NCBI RefSeq assembly: GCF_009296265.1
Contig: NZ_WBJS01000005.1
Span: forward strand, 310,001 to 374,000
DNA length: 64,000 nucleotides
Direction of reading: 5' to 3'
Source of the DNA: Thioclava sp. JE_KL1
Lineage (GTDB): Bacteria > Pseudomonadota > Alphaproteobacteria > Rhodobacterales > Rhodobacteraceae
Shown: piece after piece, positions 18,641 through 28,226 of the stretch
Numbering within the stretch: position 1 is the first letter of the stretch
How the letters are laid out: the number at the start of each line of letters is the position of its first letter
Program-made: the position numbers and the translations under genes
The notes under the pieces: model-generated
What the model was told of the DNA's origin: nothing
The model's input: only the letters and a program-made list of their open reading frames with translations
Databases searched by the model: none

Positions 18641-18670
18641 AAAAGGGCCATCTCTGTTCGAGATGGCCCT
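18641..18670 (-). terminator. Intrinsic terminator
   Basis: Perfect 11-bp stem AGGGCCATCTC / GAGATGGCCCT with a five-base loop. On the minus strand the 3' side of the stem runs straight into four T. It ends the candidate RNA above, or the vut transcript if there is no separate promoter. Confidence 0.8.
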
Positions 18671-18751
18671 CCGAGATCTACGGAGATGGTCCGGTTAGGG
18701 TCCGAAGGATCCAGCCGTCCCAGTCAGGGTTCTTTGCCCCAGGGTTTGCCC

Positions 18752-18808
18752 TCAGGCCACGGCCCCCCTCACTGTCCCGACACCTCTCTCCACTATCACT
18801 CTAGACAC
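18752..18808 (-). CDS. Possible 18-codon leader ORF
   Basis: GTG-started ORF of 18 codons (MSRVIVERGVGTVRGAVA) preceded by AAAGGAGGTGGTCC (18810-18823). That sequence matches the complement of the 16S rRNA 3' tail at 13 of 14 positions and is placed seven bases before the GTG. Such a strong Shine-Dalgarno is rarely accidental. However, the same bases form one arm of the long closing stem, so it may be structural instead. The peptide has no recognised family. Confidence 0.3.
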   Translation of the reverse strand: MSRVIVERGVGTVRGAVA

Positions 18809-18877
18809 TGGACCACCTCCTTTCATGCGTTGCCGTTATCCACAGCGTGCCACAGATTTTGTGTGTGGCAAGAAAAA

Positions 18878-19510
18878 TTACGCAATCCTTGGAGAAAGTT
18901 TCGTAACAAGTGCCTTGAAAGGCAGCAGTGCGATCAAAGTCAGGGCAAGTTTGACAAGCCAGTCTGCGGTGGCCAGCGACACCCAGAGCGGCACCGTCGG
19001 CCCGAAGCCCAACAGGGGCAGGGTTTCATTGGCCCAGGACACGTCATTCGACGGCTCGAGGAAGATGAGCGCGCTCGAGAAGGCGATCGAGAAGAAGATC
19101 AGCGTATCGAGCGACGCGCCGATCAGGGTCGAGACTGCGGGGGCACGCCACCACACGCCGTCGCGCAGCTTGTCGAAGACGAAGATGTCGGTCATCTGCG
19201 CCACGAGGAAGGCCGCGCCGGAGCCGAGTGCGATGCGCAGCGTGACGGCCGGATAGGTGTAGCCGTCGCCCTGCAGCATGATCTGGCTGCCGATGAGCGA
19301 GCAGATCACGCCCACGACGAAACCGGCGGCGACCACGCGGCGCGCGGCGCCCGGGCCGTAGACGCGGTTCATCACGTCATTCACGAGGAAGGCGAAGGGG
19401 TAGGTGAAGGCGCCCCAGGTCAGCCAGTCGCCGACGAGGAATTGCACCAGGATGTTCGAGGCCACGACGATGATGGCCATGGCAATGATGCCAGGAATGT
19501 AGCGGGTCAT
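18878..19510 (-). CDS. VUT-family (YhhQ) queuosine-precursor transporter
   Basis: Membrane protein of 210 residues with about six hydrophobic segments. The family signature is visible as AFTYPFAFLVNDVMNRVYGPGAARRVV and in the later GAAFLVAQMTDIFVFDKLRD. YhhQ imports queuosine precursors (preQ0/preQ1). The start is taken at ATG 19510; a TTG three codons upstream is possible, and neither has a good Shine-Dalgarno. An inverted repeat (19547-19563) lies in the leader, but no preQ1 riboswitch consensus is seen. Confidence 0.88.
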   Translation of the reverse strand: MTRYIPGIIAMAIIVVASNILVQFLVGDWLTWGAFTYPFAFLVNDVMNRVYGPGAARRVVAAGFVVGVICSLIGSQIMLQGDGYTYPAVTLRIALGSGAAFLVAQMTDIFVFDKLRDGVWWRAPAVSTLIGASLDTLIFFSIAFSSALIFLEPSNDVSWANETLPLLGFGPTVPLWVSLATADWLVKLALTLIALLPFKALVTKLSPRIA

Positions 19511-19596
19511 GATGTTCAACCGTTTTTACATGGTAGCGGAGACATGGCCCGGACCGTCCGGGCAAGGGCGCGCGATACGCGCTCGAACGCGTTGCG

Positions 19597-20526
19597 TCAA
19601 TCCTTTTTGGCGGTGCGGCGCGTCTCAGGCAGGACGTATTCCACGATCTCGGTACGCTGCAGGAACCGGAAATTGTCGTCGGAGATCATCGTCAGGCGGA
19701 TCGCGCCGCTGTCGTCGCGCCAGACCGCGAGGCCTTCGAGATTGTCGTGACGCCCCGCGCCGGTTTCCAGAAGAACCTCGCCGCCCGAGATCGAGTCGCC
19801 GTTGATGTCGAAGACCTGAACGCGCGTCCGAAACCCCAGAAGCCCCCAGAAGTCGCGCTCCAGCAGGTAGAAGCGGCCATCGGGGCCGAAATCCGCACCG
19901 ACCGGCAGCCAGTTATCGGAGCGCGGGATGGCGAAGGGTTGATCCCATTTGCCGTCCCGATAGCGCCAGACCGGGTAGGGCCTGTCTTTCGCGCCCGAGC
20001 GTTCGGGCATTGTGTAGAGCGTGCCCTGATCGTCGATCGCCAGCGCCTCGAGCGAGGAGTTGTTCTGCATCTTCGCAAAGGCATCCGGGCGTGGCAGCAA
20101 CTCGGCGGGACCGCCATCGGTCGGAAAATGCGACACCCGCGCGAGCCCCTCGAAGGAGATATAGACCGAACCGTCCGGCGCCAGCGCCAAGCCTTCGCTG
20201 TCACCCAGATGACGGGTCAACGCCGCGCCCTTGGAGCTATGAAGCCAGTTCGGCCCTTGGGTGACCCTCACGTCCTTGATCTGGCCGGCTGCGTCGCGAT
20301 CGAGATGCCCGCGCCAGATGGTCGTGCGATCCGACTGGGTGACGAAATCGCCTCCGTCCGGCCCCAGCTCAAGCCCTGAAAACCCGCCGAAGACGAATAC
20401 GCCCGGCATGGTCCAGTGATAGCTTTGCAGGAATTGCGCGCGGGGATGCGGCCCGGCGGGCGCGAGCCCTCCGAGAATGGCCAGCCCCGCTCCTGCAATC
20501 AGCGCGAGGTAAGGACGGCGCGGCAT
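19597..20526 (-). CDS. Exported esterase-like-activity-of-phytase family protein
   Basis: 309 residues with an N-terminal signal or anchor ([18 protein letters not shown]). The repeated [47 protein letters not shown] and [10 protein letters not shown] stretches are the blades of a beta-propeller with E-G/A-L signatures typical of the phytase-esterase-like family. Substrate unknown; phosphatase or esterase activity is only suggested by family naming. It overlaps the end of mepA by 28 bases, so the two are co-transcribed. Confidence 0.78.
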   Translation of the reverse strand: MPRRPYLALIAGAGLAILGGLAPAGPHPRAQFLQSYHWTMPGVFVFGGFSGLELGPDGGDFVTQSDRTTIWRGHLDRDAAGQIKDVRVTQGPNWLHSSKGAALTRHLGDSEGLALAPDGSVYISFEGLARVSHFPTDGGPAELLPRPDAFAKMQNNSSLEALAIDDQGTLYTMPERSGAKDRPYPVWRYRDGKWDQPFAIPRSDNWLPVGADFGPDGRFYLLERDFWGLLGFRTRVQVFDINGDSISGGEVLLETGAGRHDNLEGLAVWRDDSGAIRLTMISDDNFRFLQRTEIVEYVLPETRRTAKKD

Positions 20527-21395
20527 TGGTTGGGAAGGTCAGACATGACGTAGGTTTTGGCGTTTTTCTTCGGCGGCCCTTTCGGCTTGGGCTTGGCCGC
20601 GGTCTTCGGAGGGTTGAGATAATCGGTCACCCACCAGTTCAGCGTGTCGTCACAGCCATCGCCGCCTTTCGACAGCTGCGCCACGGTCGGCTTCTGCGTC
20701 TCGCAATAGCGCGCACCGGGCGGGCATTTCAGGCGGACGTGGAAATGCGTGTTGTGGCCATACATCGGGCGGATCTTCTGCAGCCATGCGCGATCGTTGC
20801 GCGGCACCGTGTTGCACATCGCGATCTTCACGGCGGCGGCGACGAAGATGCGATCCACGCGCGGATCGGCAGCGGCGTGGCGCATCAGCGCGAGATGCTG
20901 CGGCGTCCAGTTGGAATTGGTGTGGCGCTGATCGGCGGTGCGCACCGAAATCGAGGAGATTTTCTCCCGCTGGGTGCGGCTGAGATTCAGGTTCGTCGCG
21001 GGCAGCATCCAGATATCGGCATCCAGCCCGATCTGGTGGCTCGCATGGCCGCCCGTCATGGGACCGCCGCGCGGCTGTGAAATGTCACCGATATAGAGCC
21101 CGTTCCAGCCCGGCAGCGAGGCCGCGTAGCGCGACAGATCCTGCAGGTAGGTCAGCATCGCGGGCTGACCCCAGTTGCGGTTGCGCGACAGCCGCATCGC
21201 CTGCCAAGTCGGCCCGCTCTCGGGCATGCGCTGCAGGCCTGCGGCGCAGCCACGCGAGTAAAACCCGATGGCCGAAGGCGCCTGCGCCGACGCGTTCGCC
21301 TTGGAGCCGAAAAGTTGGCGGGCGAGCGGTTCGGCGAATGTGGGCGCAGAAATGAGGCTGAAAGAAAGAGCGGCGACGAGAAATTTCGCGATCAT
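20499..21395 (-). CDS. mepA: Penicillin-insensitive murein endopeptidase
   Basis: Periplasmic zinc endopeptidase of the LAS family that cuts the D-Ala-meso-DAP cross-links of peptidoglycan. 298 residues. Signal peptide [21 protein letters not shown]. Zinc ligands are in [15 protein letters not shown] and in the [13 protein letters not shown] motif. Cysteines in the C-terminal half ([13 protein letters not shown]) probably form disulfides as in MepA. The start overlaps the stop of the MFS gene (ATGA). Confidence 0.93.
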   Translation of the reverse strand: MIAKFLVAALSFSLISAPTFAEPLARQLFGSKANASAQAPSAIGFYSRGCAAGLQRMPESGPTWQAMRLSRNRNWGQPAMLTYLQDLSRYAASLPGWNGLYIGDISQPRGGPMTGGHASHQIGLDADIWMLPATNLNLSRTQREKISSISVRTADQRHTNSNWTPQHLALMRHAAADPRVDRIFVAAAVKIAMCNTVPRNDRAWLQKIRPMYGHNTHFHVRLKCPPGARYCETQKPTVAQLSKGGDGCDDTLNWWVTDYLNPPKTAAKPKPKGPPKKNAKTYVMSDLPNQCRAVLTSR

Positions 21396-22747
21396 GATGA
21401 GGGGGGTCCTTCGGGCGCAGGGTCTCCGTGACTTCTCACGAATCCTAGCAGGACCAGCCCCAAAAGCAAAAGAACGATGATCGGTGTGATGCCCGTCGAC
21501 TGATTTCCGCTTATCTGCGTCGTGATCCCGATCGCGAGCGGGGCGATGAAGGCGGTGGCCTTGCCCGAAAGCGCGTAGAGGCCGAAATGCTCGGTGATCT
21601 TTTCCGGGTCGGCTTGGCGGACCATCATCGTGCGCGAGGCCGATTGCAGCGCGCCGCCGCAGGCCCCGATCATCCCGCCCAGCACCATGAAGGCGATGTC
21701 GGGCAGTTTGCTGTCGGGGGTGACGGCCATGCCGAAGACGCTTTCGCGCGAGATCATCACGATGCCGATCACCACCAGCGTCAGCACGACCAGCGAGGTG
21801 ATGATCACCGTGCGCGGGCCCCAGCGGTCATCGGCCTTGCCGCCGAGCCACGCGAAGGTCGCCCCGGTGATCGTGCCGAGGATGCCGAACAGGCCGATCA
21901 GCGTGATCGACCAGTTCAACACGCCCGCCGCATAGAGCCCGCCGAAGGTGTAGATGCCGTTGAGCGCGTCGCGGTAGAACATCGAGCTGAGCAGGAACGA
22001 GGTCAGCGAACGCCGACGCGGCAGCGCCTTCAGTGTCGCGCGCAGTTCCGGCCAAGCGCCGCGCAGCGCCGTGCCGATGGGCAGCGCGTCCGGTTTGCGC
22101 GGCTCGCGCACCCAGAAGAAGAAGGGGATCATGAAGACAGCGTACCAGATCGCGGTGAGCGGCCCGACCGCGCGGGTATCCTCGCGCGTGGCGACGTCGA
22201 GGCCGAAGAGCGGGTCGATCCCCAGCATCGTCTTGCCGGTCGTCGGGCTCGCCTGCAGCAGCAGAAGCATGATGAACAGCGTGATCATCCCGCCGATATA
22301 GCCGAACGCCCAGCCCGAGCCGGAGATGCGCCCGATCTCTTCGCGGGGCCCGAGGTCAGGCAGGATCGCATTGGTGAAGGTGGTCGCGAATTCCATGCCG
22401 ATCATGCCGATGGCGAAGCTGATCATGATCGCCATCAGCTTGAAATCGCCCGGCACCGCGTACCACAGCCCCCACGCGCCCAGCACATACATCACCGAGA
22501 AGACCCAGATGAACGGCATTCGCCGTCCCGAGCGGTCGGCGACCGCGCCGAGGAAGGGCGAGCCGAGCGCGATCAGGATCCCGGCGATGCCGACGCCGTA
22601 GCCCCAGACGGTCTGCGCCGCCGTGCCCGAGCCCATCAGGTCTTTTACGAAGGGCGCGAAGATGAAGGTGACCAGCAGCGTGTTATAGGGTTGGCTCGCC
22701 CAGTCGAAGAACCACCAGCCCCAGATGCGTTTCTTCGCCGTGATCAT
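21392..22747 (-). CDS. MFS transporter, UMF1/Atg22-like
   Basis: 451 residues with about twelve hydrophobic segments. The N-terminal WGWWFFDWASQPYNTLLVTFIFAPF and the loop VADRSGRRMPFIW are characteristic of the UMF1 branch related to Atg22 vacuolar amino-acid exporters. The substrate in bacteria is not established. A GGAGAGGG stretch precedes the ATG. First gene of the transcript that continues into mepA and the esterase-like gene. Confidence 0.88.
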   Translation of the reverse strand: MITAKKRIWGWWFFDWASQPYNTLLVTFIFAPFVKDLMGSGTAAQTVWGYGVGIAGILIALGSPFLGAVADRSGRRMPFIWVFSVMYVLGAWGLWYAVPGDFKLMAIMISFAIGMIGMEFATTFTNAILPDLGPREEIGRISGSGWAFGYIGGMITLFIMLLLLQASPTTGKTMLGIDPLFGLDVATREDTRAVGPLTAIWYAVFMIPFFFWVREPRKPDALPIGTALRGAWPELRATLKALPRRRSLTSFLLSSMFYRDALNGIYTFGGLYAAGVLNWSITLIGLFGILGTITGATFAWLGGKADDRWGPRTVIITSLVVLTLVVIGIVMISRESVFGMAVTPDSKLPDIAFMVLGGMIGACGGALQSASRTMMVRQADPEKITEHFGLYALSGKATAFIAPLAIGITTQISGNQSTGITPIIVLLLLGLVLLGFVRSHGDPAPEGPPSS

Positions 22748-22850
22748 GTCGCCCTCTCCCCGCCGCGCCAGTAATTGCGGCGATCAAGCCCGAAAAGGGA
22801 CGATCTGGCAAGGGTTTCGACGGGTTAGGCAGGCCGCGCTGGCGGCAGTG

Positions 22851-23384
22851 TTACATCTGCGGCGGCCAGGGGCGCTTGTGATCGGCCTCGGCCCAGGCGG
22901 TCACGAATTCGGGAAGTGGTGGCGAGGTCGCGTCCTGCCCCATCTCGGCCAGAACCTGCGCGGGCGGGATCATACCTTTCTTGGAGGTTACCGCCCCGCG
23001 GATCAGCACATGCGAGGTGCAGTCTCCGTCCTTCGTGAACATCGCATGCTCGAGCCAGATCCAGCGATCGTCCCAGCCGAGGCAACGCGAGCGCATCTCG
23101 AATTTCTGGAACGCCTGCACCCGGCGGCGATACCGCGTGGTGTTCCCGGCGACCACGATGCCCCATTTGTTGCGCTTGAGCGCGCCCCAGAGTCCGGTGC
23201 GGATCGCGAGCGGAATCCGCCCCAGATCGAAAAGCGTCAGCGTGCGCCCGTTGTTGAGCTCCATCCACAGGTCGATGTCCCACGGCCAGCAGATGTGCTG
23301 GCTGACATGGGTGCCCGTGATCGGCAACGCCGGGGCGTTGCGGAACTTCACGATCTCTTTGGCCATGCGGATAACGGGATACAT
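22851..23384 (-). CDS. Acyl-CoA thioesterase-like hot-dog protein
   Basis: 177 residues of the thioesterase (THEM6/4-hydroxybenzoyl-CoA thioesterase-like) group. Seen: DIDLWMELNNGRTLTLFDLGRI, the N-terminal helix region where this family has HMNNxRYL-type residues, and GNTTRYRRRVQAFQKFEMRSR, the central strand pair. The usual catalytic Asp is represented by DLWMELNN. The start is set at MYPVIRM (23384); 12 extra residues are possible. Lies between the MFS gene and the divergent yggT. Confidence 0.72.
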   Translation of the reverse strand: MYPVIRMAKEIVKFRNAPALPITGTHVSQHICWPWDIDLWMELNNGRTLTLFDLGRIPLAIRTGLWGALKRNKWGIVVAGNTTRYRRRVQAFQKFEMRSRCLGWDDRWIWLEHAMFTKDGDCTSHVLIRGAVTSKKGMIPPAQVLAEMGQDATSPPLPEFVTAWAEADHKRPWPPQM

Positions 23385-23511
23385 GCGCCCAGAGGTGCTG
23401 CGCCGCAGCGGGGCGGTCAAGAGAGACGTTACGGAAAATGCGCGCCAGCCTGCGGTTGCAATGGGGCTGCGCCTCGCTTACCTGTCTTTGCGATCCAAAG
23501 CGGAGGTTTCG

Positions 23512-23811
23512 ATGGTCACGCTCTTTCAGGCCCTGGTGCTGATCCTGAACGTCATCTGGTTCGTCATGATCGCCCATATCATCATGAGCTGGCTTATCAA
23601 TTTTCAGGTGCTGAACCTGCGCCAACCCTTGGTGGCGCAAATCTGGTTCGGCCTGAATAACCTGCTGGAGCCGATCTACGGGCGCATCCGGCGCTTCCTG
23701 CCCGACACGGGCGGGCTCGATCTGGCGCCGCTGGTGGCCTTCATCATCCTGATCATCATCCGTCAGGCGCTGTTCAACAACGCGGCCTTCTTCTACGGCA
23801 ACAGCTTCTGA
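23512..23811 (+). CDS. YggT-family membrane protein
   Basis: 99 residues, two hydrophobic segments (LILNVIWFVMIAHIIMSWLI and LVAFIILIIIRQALF) with the family's conserved loop LEPIYGRIRRFLPDTGGLDLAPL between them. Role not known; the family is linked to osmotic tolerance and division-site proteins. A GGAGG lies five bases before the ATG. The stop overlaps the recQ start by one base (TGATG). Confidence 0.9.
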   Translation: MVTLFQALVLILNVIWFVMIAHIIMSWLINFQVLNLRQPLVAQIWFGLNNLLEPIYGRIRRFLPDTGGLDLAPLVAFIILIIIRQALFNNAAFFYGNSF

Positions 23812-25874
23812 TGCCAGCGGCTGCGGCAGCCGAAGCCCCCGCAGAGCTACTGGCGCGGGTCTGGGGGTTCGACGCCTTCCGGCCCGGTCAGGAAGAGATC
23901 GTGCGCGCGGTGATCGACGGCCATAACGTGCTGGCGATCATGCCGACGGGTGGCGGGAAATCCCTGTGTTATCAATTGCCTGCGCTGGCGCGCGAGGGCG
24001 TTACGGTGGTGATTTCGCCGCTGATCGCGCTGATGCGCGATCAGGTCCGCGCGTTGAAGCAGGCCGGCGTCGAGGCGGGTGCGCTGACCTCGGGCAATAC
24101 CGAGGAGGAGACCGAAGAGGTCTTCACCGCGATCGACGAGGGGCGGCTGAAGCTTCTCTATATGGCGCCCGAACGTCTGGCCTCGGGCGGGGCTCAGCAT
24201 CTGCTGAAGCGCGCAGGCGTCAGCCTGATCGCGGTGGACGAGGCGCATTGCGTCAGCCAATGGGGTCATGATTTCCGCCCCGATTACCTGCGCATCGGCG
24301 AGTTGCGCCGCAGCCTCGGCGTGCCGCTCGCGGCTTTTACCGCGACCGCCGACGAGGAAACCCGGACCGAGATCGTCACACGCTTGTTCGACGGGCAGCC
24401 CCCCGAGAGCTTCCTGCGTGGCTTCGACCGGCCGAATATTCACCTCGCCTTTTCCCCGAAAGATCAACCGCGCCAACAGATTTTGCGTTTCGCCTCGGCG
24501 CGCAAAGGGCAATCCGGCATCGTCTATTGCGGCACGCGGGCGAAGACCGAGAGTTTGGCCAAGGCGCTGAGTGAGGCCGGGCATCTGGCCTGTCACTATC
24601 ACGGCGGGATGGAGGCCGATGACCGCCGCGCCGTCGAGACCCGCTTTCAGCAGGAAGACGGGCTGATCGTGGTCGCGACGGTGGCCTTCGGGATGGGCGT
24701 CGACAAGCCCGATATCCGCTGGGTCGCCCATGCCGATCTGCCCAAGAGCATCGAGGCTTACTATCAGGAGATCGGTCGCGCGGGCCGGGATGGCGCTGCC
24801 GCCGAGACGCTAACGCTTTACGGGCCCGACGACATCAAGCTGCGGCGGTCCCAGATCGACGAGGGGCTCGCCCCGCCCGAGCGCAAGGAGGCCGATCACG
24901 GACGTCTGAACGCGCTGCTGGGTCTGGCTGAGGCGACCGAATGTCGCCGGGTGAAGCTGCTGCGCTATTTCGGCGAAGAGGCCGCGCCCTGCGGTCATTG
25001 CGACCTGTGCGACACGCCGCCCGAGGTGTTCGACGGGACCGAGGCCGTGCGCAAGGCGCTGTCCGCCGCGCTGCGCTCGGAAGAACGGTTCGGCGCGGGA
25101 CATCTGATCGAGATCCTGTTGGGCTCGCAGACCGACAAGATCAAGCAATGGGGCCATGACAAGCTGCCGACCTACGGGGTCGGGCGCGATCTGAGCCGTC
25201 CGCAATGGCAGGCGGTGTTCCGGCAGATGATGGGGCATGACCTGATCCGCCCCGACGCGGCGCGGCACGGCGCGCTGGTGATGACCCAGACCGCCCATCC
25301 GATCCTACGCGGCGAGCAGTCGATCACCCTGCGCCGCGATCTGGTGGCGAAGGCGAAGACCAAGCATGTGGTGCGGACGCTGGTGAGCGACGACGACGCG
25401 CCGCTGCTGTCGGCGCTGAAGGCGAAGCGGCGCGCGCTGGCCGAGGCGCAGGGCGTGCCCGCCTATGTCGTTTTCACCGACCGAACCCTGATCGAGATGG
25501 CCGAGAAACGCCCCGGAACGCTCGACGAGATGGCCGGGATCAGCGGTGTCGGTGCCAAGAAGCTGGAAAGCTATGGCGCGGAGTTTCTGGAGGTGATCGC
25601 GGGCGCGGTCGAGGAGATGCACCCGCTGCGCCGCAAGCTGGCAGGCTCGACCGAGGGGGAGATTTACGACCGGCTGGCCGATGCGCAGCGGGGATTGGAA
25701 CGCGGCGCGGATGGTTATGATCGCCCGCTCTCCTGCTCGGCCTCGACGATCCGCAAGATCGCCGAAACGAAGCCGCGCTCGCGCGATGATCTCGCCCGGA
25801 TTTCGAACCTGCCCGAGGCGAAGCTCGACCGCTTTGCCGAGGCGTTTCTGGCGGTGCTGGCCGACTACCGCTAA
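23811..25874 (+). CDS. recQ: ATP-dependent DNA helicase RecQ
   Basis: 3'-5' superfamily-2 helicase for recombination and replication-fork repair. 687 residues with the full RecQ set. Walker A is PTGGGKS and the box is VDEAHCVSQWGHDFRPDY. Motifs IV-VI include HYHGGM, ATVAFGMGVDKPDIRWV and YQEIGRAGRDG. A zinc-binding region follows (CRRVKLLRYFG with CGHCDLC), then winged helix and HRDC domains (VFTDRTLIEMAEKRP). A second C-terminal helix-hairpin-like region extends beyond HRDC. Its 3' end overlaps the convergent kinase gene by four bases. Confidence 0.96.
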   Translation: MPAAAAAEAPAELLARVWGFDAFRPGQEEIVRAVIDGHNVLAIMPTGGGKSLCYQLPALAREGVTVVISPLIALMRDQVRALKQAGVEAGALTSGNTEEETEEVFTAIDEGRLKLLYMAPERLASGGAQHLLKRAGVSLIAVDEAHCVSQWGHDFRPDYLRIGELRRSLGVPLAAFTATADEETRTEIVTRLFDGQPPESFLRGFDRPNIHLAFSPKDQPRQQILRFASARKGQSGIVYCGTRAKTESLAKALSEAGHLACHYHGGMEADDRRAVETRFQQEDGLIVVATVAFGMGVDKPDIRWVAHADLPKSIEAYYQEIGRAGRDGAAAETLTLYGPDDIKLRRSQIDEGLAPPERKEADHGRLNALLGLAEATECRRVKLLRYFGEEAAPCGHCDLCDTPPEVFDGTEAVRKALSAALRSEERFGAGHLIEILLGSQTDKIKQWGHDKLPTYGVGRDLSRPQWQAVFRQMMGHDLIRPDAARHGALVMTQTAHPILRGEQSITLRRDLVAKAKTKHVVRTLVSDDDAPLLSALKAKRRALAEAQGVPAYVVFTDRTLIEMAEKRPGTLDEMAGISGVGAKKLESYGAEFLEVIAGAVEEMHPLRRKLAGSTEGEIYDRLADAQRGLERGADGYDRPLSCSASTIRKIAETKPRSRDDLARISNLPEAKLDRFAEAFLAVLADYR

Positions 25875-28084
25875 ACAAGTTGGTCGATCGCGGGGGGGCG
25901 CGCATCTGCGGGGCGGTCCGACAGGATGCGTTCGGTAATCTCACGCTTTTTCAGGGGCTTGGTCAGGTAGTGGTCGATCCCGGCAGCGAGGATACCTTCG
26001 CTGTCGCCCTCCATCGCGTGGGCGGTGAGCGCGCAGATCGGCACATGCGCGGAGCCTTCCGCGGCCCGGATTTCGCGCGCCGCCTCGAGCCCGTCCATGC
26101 CGGGCATCGAGATGTCCATGAAGATCAGATCGGGTTGGAAGCTGCGCCACAGCGCGACCGCCTCGTGGCCGTTATTGGCGAAGCGCAGATCGATATCGAG
26201 ATCTTTCACCATCTTGGAAAAGACCAGTTGATTGGTGCGGTTATCCTCGGCGGCGAGCACGCGCATCGCGCGCCGCTCGGTCGGCTCTGGCGGCGGGCCG
26301 GGGGGCAGCGGTTCGGGCCTCGCTTCGGCCGCCCGCGACAGGTGCTGCAATGCCCGGAACAGCTCTGAGCGCAGCACCGGTTTTTGCAGGCAGCCGGTGA
26401 TACCGTCACCCATTGCGGTCTTCGCAGCCTCGGGATCGGAACTGAGCAGCAGGATTGGCACGTCGCCGCCATCCGCCCGCAGCCTCTGCGCCAGTGCGAC
26501 CCCGTCGAGCGCGGGCATTTGGTGATCGGTCAGTATCACGTCGAAGGCGCTGCCATCCTCGATCACCTGCAACGCCTCCTCTCCCGAGCGGCACAGCGTC
26601 ACCTCCAGCCCGTAGGTCTGCAATTGCCGCTCCAGAATGACGCGATTGACCAGAAGATCGTCGACCACCAACGCCGCGCGCAGCGTGATCGGCGGGGAGG
26701 GGGCGTCGATCGGCTCGACCGGTTCGGCGCGGGGCAGCACGATCTTCAGGCCGAAACACGAGCCTTCGCCGGGCGCGCTGTCCACCCAGACCTCGCCGCC
26801 CATCAACTCCACCAGTTGGCGGGTGATCGCGAGGCCGAGCCCGGTGCCTTCGAATTTGCGATTGGTCTCGGCCTCGACCTGATTGAACTCGCCGAAGACG
26901 TGATCGAGCAGCTCGGGCGCGATTCCGATGCCGGTGTCTTCGACGGTGATATGCAGCTCGTAATGACCGGCCTCGCTTTCGACCCCCACGACGCGGGCGA
27001 GGACGTGACCGGCATCGGTGAATTTCACCGCATTGCCCAGAAGGTTGGTCAGGATCTGCCGCATCCGTCCGGGATCGGCCTCGAACCTTGTGGGCAAGAA
27101 CAGGTCGTAATCCACCAGCAGCTTCACCTCGCGGTCCTTGGCGGAGGGCTGCAACAGCACCATCACCTCGTGCAGGCACCGCTCCAGATCGAAGGGTTCG
27201 GGGTAAAGCCGCATCCGCTCCGCCTCGATCTTCGAGTAATCCAGCACGTCGTTGATGATGGTCAGAAGCGCCTCGCCCGACGACCGGATGGTCTCGGCGA
27301 ACAGGCGCTGTTCCTCGGTCAGATCGGTCTCGGCCAGCAGGTCCGCCATGCCGACGACGCCGTTCATCGGGGTGCGGATCTCGTGGCTCATATTGGCGAG
27401 GAAGGCGGATTTCGCGCGGTTCGCCGCCTCTGCCCGGTCTCGGGCTTCGCGCAGTTCGACCTCGCGCGCGACGGCGCCGGTGATGTCCTGCGCAAAGGTG
27501 ACGAGATCGCCCTGCGCGCCCCATGTGTCGTTGAGCCGGAACCAGCGGCCATCTTGCGTGCGCAGCTCCATCGGGGGAATTTCGGTGCGGCGGATGCGTT
27601 CGCACATCTCGAAATGCCAATCGAGCGGGTCGCGCCCCTGCAGGTCAAAGAAGCCGCTCTCTGCCGCGATGCGCGTCACTTCGTCATAGGAGACGCCGGG
27701 GCCGATCGCGATTTCCCCTTCGAAGAAGGCCAGAAACAGTTCGTTGGCGGCGACGAGGCGCAGATCGCTGTCGAAGACCGCGAAGCCGTCCGAGATCGAA
27801 TTGACCGCATGCCAGAGCCGTGCCTGCGCGATCTGGGCGAGCGAATTGGCCCGCTCGAGATCGTTGCGCACGCGGCTGTTCTCGCCCAGCAGGGTTTCGC
27901 GTTCGCTGAGCGCACGGGCGAGGCCTTCGCGCTGCTCCACCACCTGATCGGAGAGCATGCGCGCGTGCTGGGCCAGCTTCTGGTTGGCGGCGAAGAGCTC
28001 CTGGCGCTTCTGCTCCAACAGCTTTTCCGCCGCGAGCCGTCCGCGGCGTTCCTGTGCCAGTTTCTCTGCGATCGCCTTGTGCAT
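25871..28084 (-). CDS. Hybrid sensor histidine kinase with two receiver domains
   Basis: Cytoplasmic-looking kinase, 737 residues. Residues 1-90 form a coiled coil (LLEQKRQELFAANQKLAQHA), followed by a PAS-like domain. The HisKA box is FLANMSHEIRTPMNGV, and the ATPase domain has LTNLLGNAVKFT, DTGIGIAPE and GTGLGLAI. Two receivers follow, with phospho-acceptor Asp in ILTDHQMPALDG and IFMDISMPGMDG. No membrane segment is evident, so the signal is probably internal. No response regulator lies beside it. The ligand is not deducible. Confidence 0.9.
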   Translation of the reverse strand: MHKAIAEKLAQERRGRLAAEKLLEQKRQELFAANQKLAQHARMLSDQVVEQREGLARALSERETLLGENSRVRNDLERANSLAQIAQARLWHAVNSISDGFAVFDSDLRLVAANELFLAFFEGEIAIGPGVSYDEVTRIAAESGFFDLQGRDPLDWHFEMCERIRRTEIPPMELRTQDGRWFRLNDTWGAQGDLVTFAQDITGAVAREVELREARDRAEAANRAKSAFLANMSHEIRTPMNGVVGMADLLAETDLTEEQRLFAETIRSSGEALLTIINDVLDYSKIEAERMRLYPEPFDLERCLHEVMVLLQPSAKDREVKLLVDYDLFLPTRFEADPGRMRQILTNLLGNAVKFTDAGHVLARVVGVESEAGHYELHITVEDTGIGIAPELLDHVFGEFNQVEAETNRKFEGTGLGLAITRQLVELMGGEVWVDSAPGEGSCFGLKIVLPRAEPVEPIDAPSPPITLRAALVVDDLLVNRVILERQLQTYGLEVTLCRSGEEALQVIEDGSAFDVILTDHQMPALDGVALAQRLRADGGDVPILLLSSDPEAAKTAMGDGITGCLQKPVLRSELFRALQHLSRAAEARPEPLPPGPPPEPTERRAMRVLAAEDNRTNQLVFSKMVKDLDIDLRFANNGHEAVALWRSFQPDLIFMDISMPGMDGLEAAREIRAAEGSAHVPICALTAHAMEGDSEGILAAGIDHYLTKPLKKREITERILSDRPADARPPAIDQLV

Positions 28085-28226
28085 GGACGCGGCAAAGCCC
28101 CCCGTATGGTCAGGGAGGCAGAGTTGCAGTGCTGCGTGAAAGGCGGGTTAACCGCGATGAGGGGCGGGCGGAAAAATCCTTAAATTGCTATGGATTGCCC
28201 ACCCGCTTGACCCTCAGAGATGGGTC

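Larger units (their letters stand above)
18641..18849 (-). ncRNA. Candidate structured RNA (6S-like rod or leader RNA), unassigned
   Basis: The gap 18529-18877 has no protein gene of normal size. On the minus strand an 11-bp stem can close a rod: 18810-18820 with 18682-18692, with one G-U pair. A second smaller hairpin and a perfect 11-bp terminator (18644-18654 with 18660-18670, T run after it) follow. A possible promoter TTGCGT-N18-CAAAAT lies at 18856-18885. Total length about 200 bases with a long closing stem resembles 6S RNA, but no homology was checked. It also carries a near-perfect extended Shine-Dalgarno and a tiny open reading frame at 18752-18808, so a leader RNA is an alternative. 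Confidence 0.4.

Noticed and set aside
19511-19596. Possible preQ1 riboswitch in the leader of the VUT transporter
   Set aside because: Only a GC dyad (19547-19563) is present; no preQ1 consensus such as the A-rich tail was seen.
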